Source of the DNA: Prosthecobacter sp. SYSU 5D2
GTDB lineage: Bacteria > Verrucomicrobiota > Verrucomicrobiia > Verrucomicrobiales > Verrucomicrobiaceae
NCBI RefSeq assembly: GCF_039655865.1
Contig: NZ_JBBYXL010000006.1
Coordinates: 310,001 to 374,000, forward strand
Length of the DNA stretch: 64,000 bases
Reading direction: 5' to 3'
Shown here: one piece after another, positions 19,396-28,666 of the stretch
Layout: every line of letters begins with the position of its first letter
How positions within the stretch are numbered: position 1 is the first letter of the stretch
Notes under the pieces: generated by a model
What the model saw: the letters and a program-made list of their open reading frames with translations, nothing else
What the model was told of the DNA's origin: nothing
The model's database searches: none
Translations under genes and position numbers: made by a program

Positions 19396-20367
19396 TCAGA
19401 GAACGGAAGCGACTTTTTTGGCAAAATACGTGAGGATCATATTGGCCCCGGCACGACGGATGCCGAGGAGGGATTCCATGGCCACTTTGTCCTCATCCAG
19501 CCACCCGGCGGCAGCACCGGCTTTGATCATGAGATACTCCCCGCTGACCTGATACGCAGCGATAGGCAGGGTGCTGGCATCGCGGATACGGGTGATGATG
19601 TCCAGATAAGGACCGGCAGGTTTGACCATGAGGATATCCGCCCCTTCAGACTCATCCAGGGCGGCTTCGCGAAGAGCTTCGATGGTATTCGCAGGGTCCA
19701 TTTGATAGGTCTTTTTATCCCCGGACTTGGGGGCGGAATCCAGCGCACCGCGGAAAGGGCCATAGTAGGCGCTGGCATATTTGGCCGTGTAGCTCATGAT
19801 GGAGACCTGCGTAAAGCCGTCGTAGTCCAATGCAGCCCGCAGGGCAGCCACGCGACCGTCCATCATGTCACTTGGTGCCACGATGTCCGCCCCGGCCCGG
19901 GCATGACAGCGGGCCTGCTGGCAGAGCACGTCCACTGTTTCATCATTGAGGATTTGGCCATCCGCCGCGACAAGGCCGTCGTGGCCGTCGCTGTTGTAAG
20001 GATCCAAGGCCACATCTGTGATGACCATCAGTGTCGGATGAGCGGCTTTGAGGGCACGGATGGCACGCGGTACAAGGCCGTCGTCGTTATAACATTCTTC
20101 AGCGCTTGGCGTCTTGAGATCATCAGGGATACGGGGGAAAAGAACCACGCCGGGAATGCCCAGGGCGTGGGCCTCACCTGCTTCCTTCACCAGATCCGCC
20201 AGGCACCAGCGCTGGCATCCTGGCATCGCAGCGATGGGAGTGTTTTCATCCCCTTCCTGAATGAACAGCGGGTAGATGAGATTGCCAGGAGTGAGCACCG
20301 TCTCCCGCACCAGATCGCGGATGGCGGGAGACTGGCGGTTGCGACGTGGACGGATGGGCAGGTTCAT
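19396..20367 (-). CDS. hemB: Delta-aminolevulinic acid dehydratase (porphobilinogen synthase)
   Basis: The 323-residue protein condenses two 5-aminolevulinate molecules to porphobilinogen in haem synthesis (cytosolic, octameric). Active-site lysine regions are visible in SYTAKYASAYYGPFR and ILMVKPAGPYLDI. The metal-site segment reads VALDPYNSDGHDG, with Asp in place of the Cys residues of zinc enzymes, which marks it as the magnesium-dependent type found in Pseudomonas and plants. Length is normal. It is followed 4 nt later by the SMUG1-like gene. Confidence 0.96.
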   Translation of the reverse strand: MNLPIRPRRNRQSPAIRDLVRETVLTPGNLIYPLFIQEGDENTPIAAMPGCQRWCLADLVKEAGEAHALGIPGVVLFPRIPDDLKTPSAEECYNDDGLVPRAIRALKAAHPTLMVITDVALDPYNSDGHDGLVAADGQILNDETVDVLCQQARCHARAGADIVAPSDMMDGRVAALRAALDYDGFTQVSIMSYTAKYASAYYGPFRGALDSAPKSGDKKTYQMDPANTIEALREAALDESEGADILMVKPAGPYLDIITRIRDASTLPIAAYQVSGEYLMIKAGAAAGWLDEDKVAMESLLGIRRAGANMILTYFAKKVASVL

Positions 20368-20432
20368 GCCCCCATGATGGCGGGGGCTGAAGCGAGATCA
20401 AATGTGTTATGCCGCAGATCGCGATGCACAGC

Positions 20433-23400
20433 CTAGTTTGCAGCTTCGATGAAGCTGATCAGATCCGCCATCTCCTGGACGCTCATCCCCTGCTCCAGCC
20501 CCTCTGGCATGAGGCTCTGGCCAATGGAATTGCTGCCCTGGATGTTGGAGCGCTGCACGGTGACCTCGGCCCCGCCCATCATTTTGAGGGTCATGCTGCT
20601 GGCATCGTCCTTGGCAATGATTCCGCTGAGAGTCTGGCCGTCCTTGGTATTGACCGTGTAGGCGATGTATTGCGAGGCCACTTCCTTGTGCGGCTCCAGA
20701 ATGGCAGTGAGGAGGCCGTCTTTGCCCCGGGTTTTGACGGTGGTCATGTTCGGACCGACTTCGATCCCCTGCCCGTTGGCGACATGGCAGGCAAAACAAC
20801 GCGCCATGAAGACCAGATTGCCTGCGGCAGCATCGCCTTTCAGGCTGAGGGCGGGCTGGAATTTCTTCACCACTTCCTCGCGAGACGGCGGGATGACGGA
20901 GGCGAGGACAGTCTTGGCCAAGGCGGCCACCTTGTCGTTTTTATGCTTGGCCAAAGCCTGGACCTGGGAGGCACTCAGATCTGCCGGTTTCAGGACGGGC
21001 GTATCCGCCCCCATGGATTCCAGAAGAGCAAGCACGCTGTCATCGCGTGCCATCAGGGCGGCCAGCGCGGTTTCACGGGCCTTGGGCTTCAGGCCGGGCC
21101 AGACCGTGAGGCAGGTCTTGGCGAGATCCTTTGTCCCCAGGTCCTTCAATGACTTCACGGCGGCAGCCTGAATGGCTTCGGACTGGTCGGGTTTCAAACA
21201 GGCTTCCACCGCCGCCAGGGCCTGGTCTTTGGTGGCCAGGGAAAGCAGGCTGAGCGCTTCAAGCCTGGCTCGTTCATCGGCGATGCTGTCTTGAGCGGTC
21301 AAGGAGGCTTGGGTAAAAACTGCATTGAGTTTTCCTTCCTTGTCCACCTTTGCCAGAGTGGTACCCGCACGGCGGAGACCAGTGCCCAGAGCGGCGAGTT
21401 TGTCTGACTGAAGCTGACGGTGTTCAAGCGTCCACAATTGAAGAAGCTCCTGAATTTCTGCGCTTTCATTGCGTGCGCCGATGATGTTGATCAAAGCGAG
21501 CTGGAGTTCATGGGGATCGCCTACTTTTTGTGGGTTTTGCTCCATTTCCTTTTGCAGTCTAAAGGCGTGTTCAGGCCGACCGCTGGCAATCGCTTCAACC
21601 ATCCTTACTTCTCGGGAAGACCGCCGCAGGGAACTCACGGCTTTATGACCCGATGGCAGACCTGCCAAGGTGAGTGCCAGTTGATAAGCGAGCCTCGGCG
21701 AAGAAGATTTGAATGAACGATCGGTGATCACCTTGATCACCTCAGCGGGGTATTGCACATCCGGGTAAACTGTGTCCAACAGTGCTAGTGCTCGCTCTTT
21801 CACGAACGTGTCCTTGTCTTTAAGCGCTGTAAGAAGCACGGCTTCATTAAGCTGGCCAATCGACTGAAGGGCCTGCAGGACATGTAGCTTGGCCACGGGA
21901 TCCGTGTCACCTTCCATCATCGCCTGAAGAGGCAGCATGGAAGCCATGGGTTTCCTTTCATACAGTAGCCGGGTGGCGGTATCGCGATGCCAGCCATTCG
22001 GGTGGGCGAGGGTCTGGACGAGTTCCTCGGTGGAGGCTTTGTCCAGCGCTGGACGGGTGCGATAACCGACGGGTTTGTCATCAGTGTTTTTGACGATGCG
22101 CCAGATGCGGCCACGGTCATTGCCGCTGTTCAGGTCCAGATGTTTTTTGATTTCATCCGGCACGGACCAGGGGTGCTCGATGATCTCGCGATACATGTCG
22201 CAGATGTAGAGATGGCCGTCGGGGGCATTGGCGAAGTTGACGACACGGGTCCAGGTATCATGACTGGCGGCAAATTCGATACCATGTTCGTCCGATGGAC
22301 GCTCTCCGATCAGATCAATGCCGTTCTCGGCATAACGGATGATTTTGCGATGAACCAGCTGGCCGCCGGCATCGCCGGTGAAGCTGTTGTTCAGAAACTC
22401 AGGGCCGTACGCATCGCCACGATAGATGGTGGTGCCGGTGGCTCCGGTGAAGTAACCGCTGACGCGGCCGCCGCCTTCCACAGCTCCCTTCACAACGCCG
22501 GCGATGCGCCACCGTGTGCGGATGATGCGCCAGGGCTCATCCGGACTGAGGCGGAAGACTTCCGCCGCGCCGCCATCCACCGCGATGCTCTTGCGGGCCG
22601 ACGGCATGGAGTAGTAGGGATTGCGGGCGGCATATTTGTCATCATAGACCCAGTATTGAAGGTGGTCGGAGTTTGAGCAGCCGAACTTGCGACCGTAGTT
22701 GTCATAGCTCATGCCATACTGGGCACCGCCGCCTTCCAGGCCGAATTCATGAGTGAGCGGATCAAACCAGAAGTCCTTGCCGCCCAGCTCCTGCTCAGGC
22801 AGATCAGGCCGCACAAGGCATTTGATCTTCCCCCGGTTGCCGCCGCCTGCGAGAATATGCACGCGGTTGTCCTGCCCCCATTGGAAGCTGTTCATGAGGC
22901 CCTGCACGTTGAGCATTTTCAAACCGGTGCCAAAGCCCGTATAGATCTTTTCACGGACTTCGGCTTTGCCGTCATCATCCTTGTCCTCAAAGCGCCAGAT
23001 ATCAGGCGTGGCACCGACATAGAGACCGCCATTGGCCCAAGTGAGACCGGTGGGCCAGGGAAGATTGTCGGCAAAAACCTGGCTGGTTTCAAAAAAGCCA
23101 TCGCCATCCTTGTCCTCCAACATGGAAATGCGGCCCAGATGCGGGGTGACATCGCGCATCTCCGAGTAATCAATCATCTCACACACAAACATGCGACCTC
23201 GCTCGTCAAAACAGACAGCGATGGGATCACGCACAAGAGGCTCATTGGCGACGAGTTCCAGCTTGAAGCCTTTTTTCACCTGCCAGGTCTGGACGGCATC
23301 CTTCGGCTCCACCGCCGGATAACGCGGCAGTTCCTTGGCGGGATCCACCATGGCCTCATTATTGGTTGGTCCATACGCGGCGGCATAAGTGGTCTTGGAT

Positions 23401-23477
23401 TTGATGCCGCCTGCCGGAGGGGGCTCTGCCCATATGAAACCAGTGAGAGCAAGGAAGAATGGGAGGAGATGCTTCAT
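20433..23477 (-). CDS. PVC-type membrane-bound dehydrogenase / HEAT / haem-binding c-type cytochrome
   Basis: About 1014 residues with a signal peptide (MKHLLPFFLALTGFIWA). The first about 480 residues form a beta-propeller-like region of the kind labelled putative membrane-bound dehydrogenase in PVC genomes (FKLELVANEPLVRDPIAVCF, DNLPWPTGLTWANGGLYVG). A helical HEAT-like region (about 500-880) follows. The C-terminal domain has one haem c motif, CFACH, then the planctomycete-type haem-binding block (NGQGIEVGPNMTTV, VNTKDGQTLSGIIA). It is probably a periplasmic electron-transfer or sugar-oxidising protein. The ATG at 23477 is chosen; one 15 nt upstream (23492) also gives a plausible signal peptide. 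It is divergent from the lipid cluster. Confidence 0.88.
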   Translation of the reverse strand: MKHLLPFFLALTGFIWAEPPPAGGIKSKTTYAAAYGPTNNEAMVDPAKELPRYPAVEPKDAVQTWQVKKGFKLELVANEPLVRDPIAVCFDERGRMFVCEMIDYSEMRDVTPHLGRISMLEDKDGDGFFETSQVFADNLPWPTGLTWANGGLYVGATPDIWRFEDKDDDGKAEVREKIYTGFGTGLKMLNVQGLMNSFQWGQDNRVHILAGGGNRGKIKCLVRPDLPEQELGGKDFWFDPLTHEFGLEGGGAQYGMSYDNYGRKFGCSNSDHLQYWVYDDKYAARNPYYSMPSARKSIAVDGGAAEVFRLSPDEPWRIIRTRWRIAGVVKGAVEGGGRVSGYFTGATGTTIYRGDAYGPEFLNNSFTGDAGGQLVHRKIIRYAENGIDLIGERPSDEHGIEFAASHDTWTRVVNFANAPDGHLYICDMYREIIEHPWSVPDEIKKHLDLNSGNDRGRIWRIVKNTDDKPVGYRTRPALDKASTEELVQTLAHPNGWHRDTATRLLYERKPMASMLPLQAMMEGDTDPVAKLHVLQALQSIGQLNEAVLLTALKDKDTFVKERALALLDTVYPDVQYPAEVIKVITDRSFKSSSPRLAYQLALTLAGLPSGHKAVSSLRRSSREVRMVEAIASGRPEHAFRLQKEMEQNPQKVGDPHELQLALINIIGARNESAEIQELLQLWTLEHRQLQSDKLAALGTGLRRAGTTLAKVDKEGKLNAVFTQASLTAQDSIADERARLEALSLLSLATKDQALAAVEACLKPDQSEAIQAAAVKSLKDLGTKDLAKTCLTVWPGLKPKARETALAALMARDDSVLALLESMGADTPVLKPADLSASQVQALAKHKNDKVAALAKTVLASVIPPSREEVVKKFQPALSLKGDAAAGNLVFMARCFACHVANGQGIEVGPNMTTVKTRGKDGLLTAILEPHKEVASQYIAYTVNTKDGQTLSGIIAKDDASSMTLKMMGGAEVTVQRSNIQGSNSIGQSLMPEGLEQGMSVQEMADLISFIEAAN

Positions 23478-23634
23478 GTGGGGAGACTGCATTAAACCAA
23501 CGCGCTGAGGAGGACCGGGTCTCGCCTGCGGATGACAGGTACAGGTACTTTTATGGCAGAGATCTGAAACAAGATGAATCCGCAAAGACGCGGCAGGCGA
23601 AGAACTCAGCAGCTTCGACAAATTTTCCACAGTC

Positions 23635-24912
23635 ATGCCAAAATTTAAATTATGCATTATCGGAACCGGTATTTCCGGACTGGGATGCGCGTATTTATTA
23701 GACAAAAAATTCGACATAACATTGTACGAAGCTGGAGATTACATAGGAGGCCATACCAACACGGTCACCGTGACGGAAGACGGCAAGGAACTTCCCGTGG
23801 ATACAGGGTTCATGGTCTTCAACCACCAGACCTATCCCCTGCTCTGCCGTCTGTTTAAAGAATTGGGCGTCGAAACCAAGCGGACGGACATGTCATTCAG
23901 CCTGCGGCATCTGCCCACGGGCTATGAATATAATGGCAAAAATCTGGATACGATTTTCGGACAGCGCAGCAACCTGCTGAGCCCGCGCTTTTGGAAGTTC
24001 CTGCTGAAGATCAAACGTTTCAATGAGGAGACGGTGGCCGCCATGAACGATCCCCGCTTTGAGCACATGACACTGCGTGAGTATGCGCAGGCCCGCGGAT
24101 ACGGGCAGGATTTTCTGGACCTCTACATCATTCCCATGGGCAGCGCGGTGTGGTCAACTCCGCCGGAACTGATGCTGGAATTCCCTGCGCGCACATTGAT
24201 GCACTTTTGGTTCAACCATGGGTTTCTCGGCATGGAGACCCGGCATCCCTGGTGGACGGTAGTGGATGGCTCGCGCCAGTATGTGCGCAAGATCGTGGCC
24301 CCTTTCCGTGACCGCATTCATCTGAACACACCGGTGGAGAGGATCGAGCGCAGGGATGGCTGCGCCGTTGTTTATGCTCGTGGCCGTGAGCCGGAAATCT
24401 TTGACAAGGTGATCCTGGCCACCCATGCCCCCACCTCCTTAAAAATGCTGGCTGATCCAACGCCGCTGGAGCAGGAGCTGCTGCCGCTTTTCAAATACCA
24501 GGCCAATGTGGCGACGCTGCATACGGATGACCGGTTCATGCCCAAAACACGCAAATGCTGGGCTTCATGGAATTATCACATCGAATTCGACAAGAACGGA
24601 ATCATCCAGCCGAGCACTCATTACTGGATGAATTTGCTGCAAGGGGTCTCTGAGAAAACAAACTACTTTGTCAGCATCAACGGAGAGGATGCCATTGATC
24701 CCGCCAAAGTGATCCGGCGAATTTCGTATGAGCATCCTCTGTTTGATGTGAAGGCCACGGCAGCTCAAAAGCGGCTGCCTGAGCTGAACCGGATCTCCAA
24801 AGACCAGACGACGTATTATTGCGGAGCCTGGTTCCGCTACGGCTTTCATGAAGACGGCTTCATGTCTGCGGTCAACCTGTGTCGCGATCTGCTGGGGGAG
24901 GAGCCTTGGTGA
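23635..24912 (+). CDS. FAD-dependent amine-oxidase-like oxidoreductase (COG2907 type)
   Basis: The 425-residue protein opens with an FAD dinucleotide-binding motif (LCIIGTGISGLGCAYLL, residues 6-22) and GDYIGGHTNTVTV, then YPLLCRLFKELGVE. It matches the predicted NAD/FAD-binding protein family COG2907 of the flavin amine oxidase/desaturase superfamily. It is the first gene of a cluster with DUF1365, CFA synthase and DUF1295 genes. In that context it probably oxidises or desaturates a lipid acyl chain; alphaproteobacterial UfaD in furan fatty acid synthesis is a possible functional precedent. The first about 100 nt are AT-rich relative to the rest. No good ribosome-binding site is visible before the ATG. 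Confidence 0.88.
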   Translation: MPKFKLCIIGTGISGLGCAYLLDKKFDITLYEAGDYIGGHTNTVTVTEDGKELPVDTGFMVFNHQTYPLLCRLFKELGVETKRTDMSFSLRHLPTGYEYNGKNLDTIFGQRSNLLSPRFWKFLLKIKRFNEETVAAMNDPRFEHMTLREYAQARGYGQDFLDLYIIPMGSAVWSTPPELMLEFPARTLMHFWFNHGFLGMETRHPWWTVVDGSRQYVRKIVAPFRDRIHLNTPVERIERRDGCAVVYARGREPEIFDKVILATHAPTSLKMLADPTPLEQELLPLFKYQANVATLHTDDRFMPKTRKCWASWNYHIEFDKNGIIQPSTHYWMNLLQGVSEKTNYFVSINGEDAIDPAKVIRRISYEHPLFDVKATAAQKRLPELNRISKDQTTYYCGAWFRYGFHEDGFMSAVNLCRDLLGEEPW

Positions 24913-25706
24913 ATACGCAATCCGCCATCTATGAATGCGAGGTGATGCACCACCGGCTGAAGCCGAAGACGCACCGTTTCATCTATCGGTTGTTTTATCT
25001 CTGGCTGGACCTGGATGAACTGGACGGCCTGGACGGCAAACTGCGTCTGTTTAAGCGCAATCGTCGCGCGCTGTTCTCCTTCCATGATGCGGATCACATC
25101 CTGCGGGACAGCCAGGAGACCAAGGCGAATGTCTTGCAGATCATCCATGAGGCAGGTGTGGACACGTCACACATCGCCATGGTGCGGCTGCTGACCTTTC
25201 CACGCGTGCTCGGATACATCTTCAATCCGGTCTGCTTTTACTACTGCTATGATGCAAGCGGCGCACCTGTGTGCGCGGTGGCTGAAGTGACCAACACCTT
25301 CCATGAGCAGAAGCCTTATGTGCTGAAGACGCAGGAAGGAGACCGGTTCCGCCTGATCACGCCCAAGCATTTTTATGTCTCCCCCTTTTTCGGGTTGGAG
25401 CTGAATTTCGATTTCAAACTTCGGCTGCCGTCTGAGCACCTTGAGATTCATGTGGATGATCGCGAAGGTGACGAACGGGTGATGCTGACAAGTCTGACAG
25501 GCAGCCGCCGTGAACTGACTGATGCGGCTTTGCTGGTCTGCGCCTTGAAGTATCCGCTGCTGACGCTCCGCGTGATCTTTCTCATCCACTGGCATGCCCT
25601 CCGCCTTTGGATGAAAGGCCTGCACGTGTACAAAAAGGCCGCCGATCCGGACCTGCAAAAAGGGGTCTTCCGCCCTCATCGCTCCATCTCTCCCATCAAG
25701 CCATGA
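24909..25706 (+). CDS. DUF1365 family protein
   Basis: About 265 residues. IYECEVMHHRLKPKTHRFIY, FYLWLDLDELDGL, RLLTFPRVLGYIFNPVCFYY and CAVAEVTNTFHEQKPYVL are conserved blocks of DUF1365 (COG3496). The biochemical role is unknown, but the family is habitually encoded between a COG2907 flavoprotein and a CFA-type methyltransferase, as here. The GTG at 24909 is chosen: it overlaps the preceding stop (GTGA) and has a strong GGGGGAGGAG ribosome-binding site at 24894-24903. An upstream ATG (24879) would lie inside the previous gene. Confidence 0.88.
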   Translation: MNTQSAIYECEVMHHRLKPKTHRFIYRLFYLWLDLDELDGLDGKLRLFKRNRRALFSFHDADHILRDSQETKANVLQIIHEAGVDTSHIAMVRLLTFPRVLGYIFNPVCFYYCYDASGAPVCAVAEVTNTFHEQKPYVLKTQEGDRFRLITPKHFYVSPFFGLELNFDFKLRLPSEHLEIHVDDREGDERVMLTSLTGSRRELTDAALLVCALKYPLLTLRVIFLIHWHALRLWMKGLHVYKKAADPDLQKGVFRPHRSISPIKP

Positions 25707-26998
25707 ACCCCACTACGCTCAGCCTCGAAGATACCGACGTCGTCGCCACACTCAGCGCAACCGCCACCTCCCGGCGGGCAGGTTTTTATGAAAAGCTGGT
25801 GATGAGCACGCTGAGAAGCTTTCCCGTCGGCGGGCTGCGAATGGCCCTGCCGGACGGGCGTGAACATCGCCTGGGAAATGCTGATGGAATGCCCCCACTG
25901 GAGATGCGGGTGCACAACCTGGAGTTCTTCCGCCAGTGCGCGCTGTTTGGAAACATCGGCTTTGGAGAATCCTACGTGCATGGAGACTGGGATGCGGAAG
26001 ATGTGGCAGGCGTGATCACCTGGTTCATCCAGAACATTCACGCCACCCAAGGCAGCCGGGCTTCCTCCACCCGGTTGCGGGGAATGAACCTGCTCAAGTT
26101 CTACAACCGTGCCCTGCACCTGCTGCGGCCGAACAGCCTGAAGACAAGCCGACGGAACATCGCCGAACATTATGACCTGGGGAATGACTTTTATTCCCTG
26201 TGGCTGGACAGGACGATGACGTATTCTGCCGCCCGGTTTGAGCATCCCGGGCAGCCTTTGGAAGAGGCACAATTTTCCAAGTATGAGGCGCTCTGCCAAA
26301 AGCTGGAACTCAAAGCAACGGACCACGTGCTGGAGATTGGCTGCGGGTGGGGTGGATTTTGCACCCATGCCGCACGGGAATATGGCTGCCGGGTCACCGC
26401 TGTAACGATCTCCCAAGAACAGCACAAATATGCCACGGAACGGGTGAAGAAGGAAGGTCTTGACCATCTGGTGGAAATCCGGCTTCAGGATTACCGGCTG
26501 GTGACCGGGCAGTTTGACAAGATCGCTTCCATTGAAATGCTGGAGGCTGTGGGCGAAGCCTATGTGAACGGATACTTTGCCAAGTGTCATGAGCTCCTGA
26601 AGCCGGAAGGATTGCTGGCCTTTCAGGTCATCACCGTTCCCGACTGCCGCTACAAAAACCTTGTTCAGGGGGTGGACTGGATCCAGAAACACATCTTCCC
26701 TGGCTCGCTGCTGCTTAGCATGGCCCGGGTGAATGAGGCCATCAACAAAACCGGCGACCTGTTTCTCCACGGCCTGGAGGACCTTGGAGCCGGTTATGCC
26801 AAAACGCTCCGTCTTTGGTTCGAGCGGTTCAACGAGCGCCTGGATGAGGTGAAAGCGCTGGGATTTGACGAGACCTTCATTCGCAAGTGGAACTACTACC
26901 TGCAATACTGTGAAGCGGCCTTTGCCACCCGAAACATCAGTGTGGTGCAGGCGGTCTATACCCGGCCTAACAATGTCCTGCTTCACCGCACCTGGTAA
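25703..26998 (+). CDS. cfa: Cyclopropane-fatty-acyl-phospholipid synthase
   Basis: The 431-residue SAM-dependent enzyme has NIAEHYDLGNDFYSLWLD, TMTYSAARF, the SAM motif LEIGCGWGGFCTHAA, FDKIASIEMLEAVG and the ending WNYYLQYCEAAFATRNISVV. All are typical of the Cfa/mycolic-acid cyclopropane synthase family (COG2230). It transfers a methylene or methyl group from SAM to the double bond of phospholipid acyl chains at the inner membrane. The about 100-residue N-terminal extension (LPDGREHRLGNADG onward) is the substrate-binding domain also seen in E. coli Cfa. It overlaps the DUF1365 gene by ATGA, so translation is coupled. Confidence 0.92.
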   Translation: MNPTTLSLEDTDVVATLSATATSRRAGFYEKLVMSTLRSFPVGGLRMALPDGREHRLGNADGMPPLEMRVHNLEFFRQCALFGNIGFGESYVHGDWDAEDVAGVITWFIQNIHATQGSRASSTRLRGMNLLKFYNRALHLLRPNSLKTSRRNIAEHYDLGNDFYSLWLDRTMTYSAARFEHPGQPLEEAQFSKYEALCQKLELKATDHVLEIGCGWGGFCTHAAREYGCRVTAVTISQEQHKYATERVKKEGLDHLVEIRLQDYRLVTGQFDKIASIEMLEAVGEAYVNGYFAKCHELLKPEGLLAFQVITVPDCRYKNLVQGVDWIQKHIFPGSLLLSMARVNEAINKTGDLFLHGLEDLGAGYAKTLRLWFERFNERLDEVKALGFDETFIRKWNYYLQYCEAAFATRNISVVQAVYTRPNNVLLHRTW

Positions 26999-27028
26999 TG
27001 AACAGATATCCTAAAACAGTGGAAAACC

Positions 27029-27364
27029 ATGATTCTTACCCTGCGCATCTTCTTCATCATCGTGCTGCTTTCCATGCTGGCGGTCACCACCTGGGCCAGC
27101 AAGCAGATCCCCTTGTGGAAGATACCGTATGAGACGTGGACCCATCCCTGGTGGATCGCAACGCTGTTTGATGCGTATTGGGGCTTCCTGACGTTTTATT
27201 GCTGGATCGTTTATAAAGAGGTGTCCTGGATTGCCCGTGGAGCATGGTTCATCGCGGTGCTGTTGCTGGGGAATATCGCCATGGCGGTGTATGCGCTGAT
27301 CCAGCTCTTCAAAGTACCGCTGAATAGCAGGGCTGAAGATGTGCTGCTTAGGAGAAACCCATGA
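27029..27364 (+). CDS. DUF1475 family small membrane protein
   Basis: The 111-residue protein has three hydrophobic segments (residues about 4-22, 45-65, 68-95). THPWWIATLFDAYWGFLTFY and LLLGNIAMAVYALIQLFKVP match my recollection of the DUF1475 pattern. Its function is unknown. It starts 30 nt after cfa and overlaps the next gene by ATGA, so it belongs to the same operon and probably acts at the membrane with the lipid-modifying enzymes. Confidence 0.72.
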   Translation: MILTLRIFFIIVLLSMLAVTTWASKQIPLWKIPYETWTHPWWIATLFDAYWGFLTFYCWIVYKEVSWIARGAWFIAVLLLGNIAMAVYALIQLFKVPLNSRAEDVLLRRNP

Positions 27365-27855
27365 AGGAGAAGAAGTCCAGCCTCTGGCGCCGTTGGGTGA
27401 TAGATCCCATCATCCAGCAACTGACGCAGGGAACGAGCCCCTCAAAGATCGCACAGGCCATCGCCTATGGCATTGCGCTGGGCATCTTCCCCATCATTGG
27501 ATCCAATACGCTGCTGACCCTGCTGGCCGGTATTCCGCTGAAGCTGAACCAGCCCATTTTACAGGCCTTCAAAACCCTGGCCTATCCTCTGCAATGGGCG
27601 CTGATCCTGGGCTTTTACCGGGCCGGGGAATGGCTGTTCAATGCACCTCATGTGAGCATCCACGTCCCCAGCATGATTGAAAGATTCTTTGCCGAGCCTG
27701 GGCCGTTTTTCAGGGATTATGGAATGACGGCCCTGTATGGCATCGCCGTCTGGTGCCTTGTGGCCCCGCTGCTGCTGGCCGTCATTTATTACAGCACCCG
27801 ACCGCTCATCGAGCACCTGGCTGCCAGGATTTCGTTACGCCCTTCCACGCCATGA
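27361..27855 (+). CDS. DUF2062 domain membrane protein
   Basis: The 164-residue protein has the DUF2062 signature: GTSPSKIAQAIAYGIALGIF, PIIGSNTLLTLLAGIPLKLNQ and AYPLQWALILGFYRAGEWLF. A last hydrophobic helix follows (IAVWCLVAPLLLAVIYYSTR). DUF2062 proteins are small polytopic proteins of unknown function, often encoded near glycosyltransferases or lipid enzymes. It overlaps the genes on both sides by ATGA and has an AGGAG ribosome-binding site at 27350-27354. Confidence 0.85.
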   Translation: MKEKKSSLWRRWVIDPIIQQLTQGTSPSKIAQAIAYGIALGIFPIIGSNTLLTLLAGIPLKLNQPILQAFKTLAYPLQWALILGFYRAGEWLFNAPHVSIHVPSMIERFFAEPGPFFRDYGMTALYGIAVWCLVAPLLLAVIYYSTRPLIEHLAARISLRPSTP

Positions 27856-28625
27856 TTCTGACCGTCGCCGCACTCATTCTACTGGCTCTGTTTCTGCTAA
27901 CCTGGCGGCTGAGCATCCGGCTGGACAATTACAGCTTTGTGGATGTGACCTGGTCCCTGGCGTTTGCGCCGGTGGCTCTATGGTATGCGCTGGCCCATGA
28001 TGGCTGGATGCCAAGACGGGCGGTCATCGGCGTGTTGGTGGCGGCCTGGAGCCTGCGACTGGGCCTGCACCTGTGGAAACGTGTGGCAAGCCATCATCCC
28101 AAGGAGGACGTGCGCTACGCAGTGCTGAGAGAAAAATGGAAGGTCAACCGCGAGCGGGCCTTCCTTTGGTTCTTCCTGATGCAAGGCGCACTGGTGTGGC
28201 TGCTGATGCTGCCTGTGCATCTCATTGCCCAGCAAGAAGCGATGGAGTTTCATCCTTTGGAATATGCCGGACTTGCTCTTTGGTTGCTGGCCCTGACTGG
28301 CGAAGGACTGGCGGATGCACAACTGGCCAAATTCAAAAAGACCAACAGAGATCCGAATGCCATCTGCCAGGCAGGACTGTGGCGCTACAGCCGGCATCCG
28401 AATTACTTTTTCCAGTCTTTGCTCTGGTGGGGCCTGTTTCTGATGGCTCTGCCGGCACCGTGGGGCTGGACGGCCATCGTGGCCCCGCTGGCCATGCTGC
28501 ATTTCCTGCTGAATGTGACGGGCATTCCGCTGACCGAGAAGCTTTCCATCGAGAAACGCGGGGATGTTTACCGGGAGTATCAGCGCACGACCAGCGCCTT
28601 TGTCCCCTGGTTTCCGAAACGCTGA
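27852..28625 (+). CDS. DUF1295 family protein (steroid 5-alpha-reductase-like)
   Basis: The 257-residue polytopic membrane protein ends in a C-terminal block typical of DUF1295/COG3752 and of the steroid 5-alpha-reductase/isoprenylcysteine methyltransferase fold: ICQAGLWRYSRHPNYFFQSL then LNVTGIPLTEK and YREYQRTTSAFVPWFPK. Eukaryotic relatives are NADPH-dependent reductases of C=C bonds in steroids or polyprenols. The bacterial substrate is unknown; next to CFA enzymes an acyl-chain reduction is a reasonable guess. The ATG at 27852 overlaps the DUF2062 stop. Confidence 0.88.
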   Translation: MILTVAALILLALFLLTWRLSIRLDNYSFVDVTWSLAFAPVALWYALAHDGWMPRRAVIGVLVAAWSLRLGLHLWKRVASHHPKEDVRYAVLREKWKVNRERAFLWFFLMQGALVWLLMLPVHLIAQQEAMEFHPLEYAGLALWLLALTGEGLADAQLAKFKKTNRDPNAICQAGLWRYSRHPNYFFQSLLWWGLFLMALPAPWGWTAIVAPLAMLHFLLNVTGIPLTEKLSIEKRGDVYREYQRTTSAFVPWFPKR

Positions 28626-28666
28626 ATCCAGGCGGTGACGCCACACACAATTGTACACTTTCTGTT

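Noticed and set aside
23478-23634. RpoE/ChrR-type promoter before the lipid cluster
   Set aside because: I looked for a TGATC-type minus-35 with a matching minus-10 and did not find a convincing pair.
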